Shown: positions 41,496-50,309 of the stretch, one piece after another
Numbering within the stretch: position 1 is the first letter of the stretch
Layout: the number at the start of each line of letters is the position of its first letter
Assembly (NCBI GenBank): GCA_024195585.1
Contig: SWBL01000358.1
Span: 1-50,309, forward strand
DNA length: 50,309 nt
Reading direction: 5' to 3'
Source: Aureobasidium sp. EXF-3400
Taxonomy: Eukaryota; Ascomycota; Dothideomycetes; Dothideales; Saccotheciaceae
Translations under genes and position numbers: made by a program
The notes under the pieces: generated by a model
Database searches by the model: none
What the model was told of the DNA's origin: nothing
Seen by the model: the letters and a program-made list of their open reading frames with translations, nothing else

Positions 41496-44400
41496 ATGAG
41501 GGTGGGCGTGCCGCAAGACGATGCGGCCGGTCAATACCGCGCAGCGAAGCATCCGCAACCCGTCCTCGATCCTCTGCCCTCCGACCTGTATGAAGGCAGT
41601 ATTCAACAAGCCGCCCATCCCAACGCCGACTCTCCGCCGGATCCTCAGACCCAGGCCATCAACGGCAACACCGTAGCCCATCTTCCTCCTCCTCATCAAT
41701 ATCTCAACCACTCTTCAAATCCCTCAGCAGGCAGTTCGGGCGTGAATGCTTCTCCATCGGAAGATGGTCCGCTTGGTCCACGGTCCGAGCGGCCTCTAAT
41801 GCTTCGCGCAAAGAGTGACTACGGTCCAGGCAAGCAAAGGCAGTTCACTGCCTCATCATTCGAGAATAGAGACAGGGATGAAGCTTCAAAGTTCAAGATG
41901 CGTCACGGCTGGGAAGACCAACTCATGTCACCAGAGCAGGCAAATCTGTTATCGCAGACATTTTATATGTATTACACCGACAAGCGACACGAGACCGCTG
42001 GTAATCCAAAAGAATCCAAGGATGGTTATCATGTCCAGGAATGGCGTATGAAGGACCGTCTCAAGACCATATCCGCTCTTTTGACCGTCTGTCTCAATAT
42101 CGGTGTCGACCCGCCAGATGTCATCAAGACGAATCCTTGTGCACGGATGGAGTGTTGGGTCGACCCTATGGGCACTGAGGGTCCTCAGGGCTCTGGTGGT
42201 GCTAATCCTCAGATTGGGAAGAACCTACAAACACAGTATGAGACGCTCAGTATGCGTACCCGCTACAAGCTTGTTATGGACCCCAGTATCGAAGAGATGA
42301 AGAAATACTGCACTACCTTGCGTCGTAACGCAAAAGACGAGAGAATTCTCTTCCACTACAACGGCCATGGTGTGCCAAAGCCTACCGCGGCTGGAGAGAT
42401 CTGGGTGTTCAACCGCTCCTTCACTCAGTACATTCCTATCTCTTTGTACGATCTGCAGAGCTGGCTCGGCGCACCTGGCCTATTCGTGTACGACTGTTCC
42501 GCCGCTGGTCTGATCATCAAGAACTTCCACCCTTGTATTAAGAAGCACGAGACCGATCAAGTAGAGGCTAGAAGGCGGGATCCCACGGCACCTCTTATGA
42601 ACTGGAGCGATTGCATACATCTGGCTGCCTGCCGCGAAGACGAGTCCCTACCTACCAATCCCGACCTTCCTGCCGATCTGTTCACATCTTGTTTGACTAC
42701 TCCAATCGAGATGGCTGTTCGTTTCTTCATCCTTCAAAATCCTTTGCCCGGAGGTCCCACTCTTTCCGAGGGCCGCAACATTCCTGGCAAAATCTCTGAA
42801 CGGAGGACGCCTCTTGGTGAGCTAAACTGGATCTTCACCGCCATCACTGACACGATTGCGTGGAATTGTCTGCCCAAACCGCTCTTCAAGAAGCTATTCC
42901 GACAAGATTTGATGGTTGCTGCCTTGTTCCGTAACTTCCTTTTGGCTCAGAGGATCATGAGAAAATACCACTGTCATCCTCAATGTTATCCCGAGATACC
43001 GGAGACTCACAATCATCCTCTATGGCAGAGCTGGGACTACGCTGTTGAGATGATTCTCGCTCAGTTGCCTAGCTTGATTCAGCAAGCAAAAGAAGTCAAG
43101 GAGCTCGAATATCAGCATTCTGAGTTTTTCGCACATCAACTCAGCGCGTTTGAAGTATATCTCAGTCAAGGCGCACTGGAGCAGAAGGTCCCAGAGCAAC
43201 TTCCGATTGTCCTGCAAGTACTTCTGAGTCAAGTTCATCGTCTACGTGCCCTGATCCTCCTGGGTAAGTTCCTTGATCTAGGGCCATGGGCTGTCAATCT
43301 TGCGCTCAGCATCGGCATCTTCCCATATGTCTTGAAGCTCCTCCAATCTCAGGCAATTGAGCTTAAACCCGTCATGGTGTTTATCTGGACTCGCATCTTG
43401 GCCATTGATCAATCGTGTCAATCAGACCTGCTCAAAGACAATGGTTACGCCTACTTCATCAACATCATAAGCCCGCAGACTGGCATTCCGGTTGGCAACA
43501 TGGCAGAACACCGGGCCATGTGCGCGTTCATCATTGCCATGTTCTGTAAAGACTTCCGTCCAGGACAGAATGTGTGTCTGAGCACTAACCCAGAGCTCAT
43601 TGAGAGTCTTTTGAGTCACTTAGTGGACATGGAGAACCCTCTCCTCAGGCAACATTCTTGCTTGTGCATCAGTATGCTCTGGTACGATTTCCCCGAAGCC
43701 AAATGGCAAGGTATACGCTCTCAAGCGCACATGCGCCTGTGTGATCTTGCCCTCGATCCTGTGCCTGAGGTTAGAACGGCAATGCTGCATGCTCTGACAA
43801 GTTTCCTGGGTATTCCCGACGTGACCGACCAAGTTGCTTACATTGAAGAAACCATTGCCTCGATTATTCTCGCTATGGCAAACGACAGTAGCGTTATGGT
43901 TCGCAAAGAGTTACTTGTGTTCCATTCTACCTTCATTGCAAGGTACAAGAACAAATTCATTGTAGCAGCGTATGAGCAGTTCACGGAAGAGCATGCAGCT
44001 CATCTAGCTCAAGATGCCAGCATTTATCGCCCAACAACGCCCTCGGAAGTCAATGGATCGTACGATAGCAAGCGCGATGTGTCATTCGACTCCCACGGCT
44101 CTTTCTCGAAGGGGGTTGTTGAGTCTGCGGCGTCTAGAAATACGGTGTTCTCGGCGATGTGGAAGCAAATTCTGATCATATCAGCCGATCCCCACCCCGA
44201 GATTGCAAGAAACGCAGGGATCATTTTGGACAATGTCCTGGGTGCTCTATTCGACTCCCCGCTTGCTGTGTATGTTCATCAAATGCTGGATGATATGGCA
44301 GCACGGCCTATTCCCTACGCTCAGGCACCAGCCACTCTGCCGAATGGGCCATCAAGATCACAACATCCAGACGTTCCTCGAGCTCCGCCATCTCCTACAC

Positions 44401-46023
44401 CATCGATGAGTTCAAAGCATGATGGATATTTCTCCGTTTCTGCGGGTTTAAGGCGTACAGCCAGTATGGCTGCCTCTATCAAGAACCTTGCTTCCTTTGG
44501 TGTTGGCAAGGCTTCTCAAGACCCTTCGCAGAGTCAGTCTTTACGTGGACCAGGAGCCGGCAGACGATCCCAAGTACCATCGGATTGGAACAGACCACCA
44601 GACGCGGCTGATCCTCAGCCAACCCGTGTTCGTGGTCATCAGATCGCCAAGTCACCATCAGTACCCAATTTCGAACCTAGGAATTTCTCTCAGCCTCCAA
44701 CAATCCCTCTGAATTCTAGCTTCTTCCAATGGTCAGCCTCATATTTCAGGGAGCCTCAAATGCGGCCATCAGAAGCCGACGAGCCAGGATCTCTGGATTA
44801 CAACGAGAGACTATGGCGACGCAACAGGAATGACAAGATAATTGCTTCGACACAGCCACTCAAAGAAGTTGCGGGCACTGGTCGCTGGGATGTTCCTGCT
44901 GGAGTGCTTGCAACGAACAGTCCTCCGATGCGGATGGTTTTCCATCAATTCGAGGATCACCTTGTTATCAGTGATGACCAGGATGGTATTAGTGTATGGG
45001 ATTGGCATCGAGAGAGAAGGCTGGCACGATTCAGTGCAGGCAATCCTCACGGTAGCAAAATCAGTGATCTTCGCTTCATCAACGAGGATGACCAAGCGCT
45101 GCTCATGACTGGTAGCTCAGACGGAGTCATCAAAGTGTTCCGAAACTACGAGAACGAGAAAGAGGTCGAATTGGTTGCTTCATTCCGCGCTCTGACAGAT
45201 CTCGTACCGAGCACGCACAATGCAGGACTGGTGTTCGATTGGCAACAAGGTCAAGGACGTGTCTTGGTAGCTGGTGATCTTCGCGTCATCCGTGTCTGGC
45301 AAGCTGGGACGGAACTGTGCACTGCAGATATTCCAGCAAGATCGGGATCCTGCGTGACCAGTCTGACTTCAGATCAAGTAGAAGGGAACGTGTTCGTAGC
45401 AGGCTTTGGCGATGGAGCAATCCGTGTTTACGACCAGCGTAATCGACCAGCAGAAAGTATGGTACGAGTATGGAAGGAACACAAGGGGTGGGTTGTGGGA
45501 TGCCATCTGCAGCGTGGTGGCATGCGAGAACTCATTTCGGCAGAACGTGGCGGTGCTGTCAGGCTCTGGGACATTCGTATGGATCGCAGTGTAGGTGTGG
45601 TCAAAGGCAAGGGTGAGGGCGGTATTGGCACGTGTCGAACGTTGAGCGTCCATGAGCACGCGCCCGTGTTTGCAACGTAAGTTTCGTGACTTTGTGTTGA
45701 ATTTTGGAGACAGTTGCTGACATATCGTACGCAGAGGATCATCTCACAACGCAGTGCGCGTCTTCTCGACCAACAACGTGACAGCGACAGCAGCGAACTC
45801 AACGCCACTGTCGACTATCGAGCCCTTTAGCAACTTTTTGCATACCAATGTGCTCTCGTCACACAGACCGACACCGATTGCGTCGACGGCATTCCATCCA
45901 CACAGGATGATGTTGGCGTGCTCTACCGTCAACGATGGACATGTCAGTCTGTTCAAATGCGCGTCGAGAGACGGCTCGGTACTGAGCGGACAGAATGGCA
46001 TTGTCAAGGAATGGGAGGCATGA
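41496..46023 (+). CDS. KOG1: Raptor / Kog1, TORC1 scaffold
   Basis: Two exons (41496-45676, 45735-46023), 1489 aa, family size. Raptor binds TOR kinase and presents substrates in nutrient signalling. A variable N terminus (about 110 aa) precedes the Raptor N-terminal caspase-like domain, with the conserved His in FHYNGHGVPKPT and the Cys in FVYDCSAAG. Then comes a long helical HEAT-repeat region (about 500-900), a Ser/Pro-rich linker (about 850-1080), and a seven-bladed WD40 domain at the C terminus. The 58-nt intron lies in the last blades, and exon 2 completes them (GSSHNAVRVFS, STAFHPHRMMLAC). An ATG at 41464 is out of frame, so 41496 is the start unless an upstream exon exists. Confidence 0.93.
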
Positions 46024-46723
46024 AATTCATGACCCTGCTGGGTTACCAGTATCAGAAGCCTTACGATGTGATTCGTATTTCAACAGTGGCGAAGCTTTAG
46101 AGGAGAATGGCTTCTTGCCTGGCGATACAACTAGTGGAGGGTTTAAGCATAGCGAGTTGGGGACGAGGGAAAGGCGTTCGAGGGTTGCTGATGATTGCTA
46201 TAATATGTGTATTAATGCTAGTGTGCGAGCGCCGCATCTTTGTCGCAAATGGTCATATAAACATATTATCTGGGAAAGTGATGACGGAAGTGTTTCTCGC
46301 AATATTTTCGACAATCAATTGTGATGCTTAGTCTTCACCATGTCATCCGAGTGTGTCTGTTTGAAGAAGCTTCGGGTGGAATACAAATATGCTCGTAACG
46401 ACAGCACCAACGTATCTCTGATGCTGTAACTATCAAAGAACATCCAGACCATCGAACAAATTGGGATGCAAAGGCAATAACATACATCTATCACCGAGTG
46501 GACGAGTGAGCGAGGATATCTGGTTTAGAGTGGTAGTTGGTAGGGCAACCCTGTTCTACCGCGACTTTTCTTTCTTGTGCCAACTATAGTTACGTGTAGC
46601 AAGGTCAGTTGCAGGTGCGTGGTGAGACATGAAATGCATTATGTGTACTGTATACACTGGTAGGTGCTCGAAAAGCTACATGAAGGTAGTTCTGAGGAAG
46701 AATGTCATGATATTACAGGAATC
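46024..46723. other. convergent intergenic region
   Basis: 700 bp between the 3' ends of Raptor and the ketopantoate-reductase-like gene. A 109-codon frame at 45995-46324 overlaps the Raptor end and is not supported. A/T-rich, probably 3' UTRs. Confidence 0.55.
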
Positions 46724-47998
46724 TTATGATTGATTTTCATTAGGATCTGGTAGCGCGACGGGAACCTGGTCAAGATTCTCACGTTGAATCATGTTGGTCT
46801 TGCCCTCGACCAACTGCATCATCATGTAATTGCAAACGCACTTCATGCCCATCTCTTCACCTCTGCGGACGATGTAGCCGTTGATGTAGCGGACCTCTGT
46901 TTTCCTGCCTGCACGCACATCGGCAAGCATACTGCTGATGTTCGTGCGAGTCTGGTCCGCAATGCTGACGACCAACGTCTCTAGACGCTCGGGTGAGAAG
47001 CGATCTTGGATGTTGGGCAAGCCTTGTAGCTCTGGCAGCGAGCGGATGACCAAGGAAATCTCGGCCAGTAATAAACGCTGAGTGCGGGTCATGGCAAAGT
47101 TGTATAAGATGGAGCCGTTGGGTGCGTCCAGCATGACAGTCAGAGGGTTGATGACGGCATTGATGGCCAGCTTCTCAAGTTGATGCTGCATGAACTCGAG
47201 AGGAGGAACACCGACAGCAGCTAGGACGGGGCTGCTGGTCAATGTACGCAGCAAGTAGCGAGATGTAGGTGCAAAGGGAACAGGAGCCGAGGGATTGTCT
47301 TTGAAATCAGTTCTGGGCATGGCAGCCAGAGCGATTGTTCCATGGGCAGCATGTACGGCGAAGAATGGGTCGTTGGGGTCGGGAGAGTTCAGGCCGTGTG
47401 TGACGACTCCCTGGATGTAATTGGGACGGGTGGCAGGGTCCGGGAAGACATCTCGGTTGAGTTGATCTATAATACCCATGCCATTCTGCAGCAAACACAC
47501 GGTCGACTCTGGTCGCAGGCGATGCTTGACGGCGTCAAGAGCACTGACAGTAAAGGGGGCCTTTGCTGTGACGATCAAGTTGTCGATGGGCTCCTGGTCC
47601 AAGGTATCGAGTGGCTCTTTGTCGTCGTCGACGCGGACAGCATGTCGGCGCTCATATGGAATGGCGAGGTCGACATCAAAGCCTGTACGAGGGACACGAT
47701 GGCCGTCGCGTTCGAGGACAATGGACTGGTCGCTACGGTTCCACTGCCTCAGCAGGCGGGGCTTGTGGAAGAGCAGAGTGACTGGTGGAGGATTGTTGTC
47801 GGCGCGCAGCGAGTGGGCAATCAGTCTGCCCACATTGCCGACGCCGTAGACGTGGATGCGCGGCGGGACAAGCGGCTCACGCGCATACTGTTCGCTGGCC
47901 GCAGTATACGTGCGCCGACCGACATGGCTGATGCTGGCGGAGCGAACGAGGAAGGTGCATGGCTGATGCTGTAACAGCGTCCGAGAGGGAAGGTGCAT
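46724..47998 (-). CDS. ketopantoate reductase-like protein (ApbA/PanE family)
   Basis: Single exon, 424 aa. The first 35 residues are Arg/Ser-rich and lack acids, a good mitochondrial presequence. The NADP-binding G-x-G-x-x-G follows at about 51-56 (VYGVGNVGRLIA). The family helical domain includes KLAINAVINPLTVMLDAPNGSIL with the catalytic-type lysine and NxxxN arrangement, and a late E-x3-I-NGYIV segment (EVRYINGYIVRRGEEMG) typical of ketopantoate reductases. It could make pantoate for CoA synthesis. However, relatives in yeast include the mitochondrial translation factor Cbs2, so enzymatic function is not certain. It shares a 108-bp promoter with COQ4. Confidence 0.88.
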   Translation of the reverse strand: MHLPSRTLLQHQPCTFLVRSASISHVGRRTYTAASEQYAREPLVPPRIHVYGVGNVGRLIAHSLRADNNPPPVTLLFHKPRLLRQWNRSDQSIVLERDGHRVPRTGFDVDLAIPYERRHAVRVDDDKEPLDTLDQEPIDNLIVTAKAPFTVSALDAVKHRLRPESTVCLLQNGMGIIDQLNRDVFPDPATRPNYIQGVVTHGLNSPDPNDPFFAVHAAHGTIALAAMPRTDFKDNPSAPVPFAPTSRYLLRTLTSSPVLAAVGVPPLEFMQHQLEKLAINAVINPLTVMLDAPNGSILYNFAMTRTQRLLLAEISLVIRSLPELQGLPNIQDRFSPERLETLVVSIADQTRTNISSMLADVRAGRKTEVRYINGYIVRRGEEMGMKCVCNYMMMQLVEGKTNMIQRENLDQVPVALPDPNENQS

Positions 47999-48106
47999 GG
48001 TTAGAGTGGCATGCTTGGGCTTAGGAAGGAAGCCGCAAGAGATGAACCATGACGCATCTCTTTCGCCCGCTGCTCACTGTGATTTCATTTCTGCTGTCTC
48101 TCGACC

Positions 48107-48986
48107 ATGCCGTTACGCATTCAGACGCGGTCTTTCTCGGTGCTCAATCGCCCAAAGCCAAACTATCCCGGCCATGTGCCTCTGAATATTGTCGAGCGAT
48201 GCGGCCTGGCCGTCGGCTCTGCCCTGGGCTCCATGCTCGACCATCACCGCCACGGTACCGCTCACGAATTGCTGAAGCATTGCATTCTTCACATCCTGAC
48301 TGACACACCCAGACCTAGTTGCTGCTCTCGGCGAGGCAACATGCAAACCCTACTTCATCACTCGCCTGCGACAAAGCATGCTGTCGCATCCTACAGGCCG
48401 CCGTATCCTCCGTGATCGTCCCCGCATCTCCAGCAAGACCATGTCGCTCGAATACCTGCGCACTCTCCCTGACAACACAGTCGGCCGTGTCTATGCCCAA
48501 TGGCTCGACCGCGAGGGCGTTACTCCCGATACACGCGACCAGGTTCGCTACATCGATGATCCTGAAGAGGCCTATGTCATGCAGCGTTACCGCGAATCTC
48601 ACGACTTCTACCACGCCCTCACTGGTTTGCCCGTCTTCGCAGAGGGCGAGATTGCCCTCAAAGCTTTTGAATTCGCAAACACGCTTCTGCCCATGACTGC
48701 TCTTTCCTTAGCTGCTGTCGTCAAGCTCAAGCCTGCCGCTCGCCGCCGCTTCTGGTCCACATATTTGCCCTGGGCTGTGTCCAATGGTCTGCGCTCTGAA
48801 GATGTCATCAACATCTATTGGGAAGAAGTCCTTGAGAAGGACTGCCAACAGCTGAGACAGGAGCTGGGCATCGAAATGCCTCCAGACCTCCGTGAACAAA
48901 GGAAAATCATGCGAGACCAGAAAAAGGCCGAGAAGGCTGCTCGCGAAGCTCGTCAAACCGTGGGCAAAGCTGTCATGTCAAACTAA
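48107..48986 (+). CDS. COQ4: COQ4, ubiquinone biosynthesis protein
   Basis: Mitochondrial matrix-side protein of the coenzyme Q synthome. Two exons (48107-48254, 48313-48986), 273 aa. Basic N-terminal leader [23 protein letters not shown], the last part being the conserved start of the mature domain. The zinc motif H-D-x2-H-x11-E is intact: His146, Asp147, His150, Glu162 ([12 protein letters not shown]). The 58-nt intron falls between HHRH and DLVAALGE, restoring the conserved helix. C-terminal tail is Lys-rich. Bidirectional promoter with the ketopantoate reductase-like gene. Confidence 0.93.
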
Positions 48987-49123
48987 TAATCTAGTGTGTA
49001 TACAGCTTCTTTGTCTATATATCACCATACATGGGTATTCGTCCCAGAACATAAAACACCACCGGTGTAGCCTTATCTTCAAATCATAATATCGCGAATT
49101 TTGTATCTCGTCTCGTCTTCCGC

Positions 49124-50309
<1,186 letters not shown>

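Overview
The window is nuclear DNA of a filamentous ascomycete (Pezizomycotina). The evidence is about 21 protein genes in 50 kb, small introns (mostly 42-74 nt, GT-AG), and diagnostic fungal genes: YAT permease, CYP504 P450, Zn(II)2Cys6 regulator, Ecl1-type protein, fungal ATP sulfurylase with a degenerate APS-kinase tail, Tea1-like kelch protein. A dothideomycete would fit, but I cannot fix the class from sequence alone. No RNA gene, CRISPR array or complete transposon was recognised. All splice models were made by eye from frame, splice-site consensus and remembered family alignments.

Left third (403-14020): eight accessory genes form a compact metabolic cluster. They are a P450, an SDR, an amino-acid-type permease, a RidA-family deaminase, a CYP504-type P450, a Zn2Cys6 transcription factor, a second SDR and a class II aldolase-like protein. 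The main discovery is a palindrome, CGG-N5-CCG with wider consensus TCGG-M-N3-K-CCGA. It occurs seven times in the upstream regions of every cluster gene except the transcription factor, and I saw none in the cluster coding sequence. This looks like the operator set of the embedded regulator and defines a candidate regulon. The enzymes suggest uptake and oxidative breakdown (or tailoring) of an aromatic, nitrogen-containing small molecule; the substrate is unknown.

A gene-poor 3.2 kb stretch (14021-17221) separates the cluster from housekeeping genes. These are an Ecl1-type factor, mitochondrial beta-ketoacyl-ACP synthase, a NiCoT metal transporter (with an 11-nt microexon), a D-2-hydroxyacid dehydrogenase, the mRNA capping guanylyltransferase, a Ser-rich protein carrying what looks like a catalytically dead retropepsin fold, and a Ubp12-type deubiquitinase.

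Right part (33-50 kb): an SR-rich splicing-associated protein and a Sos7-like kinetochore protein (divergent pair), a Tea1-like polarity protein and Raptor/Kog1 (divergent pair sharing 1 kb), a ketopantoate-reductase-like protein and COQ4 (divergent pair with a 108-bp promoter), and an ATP sulfurylase cut by the right edge.
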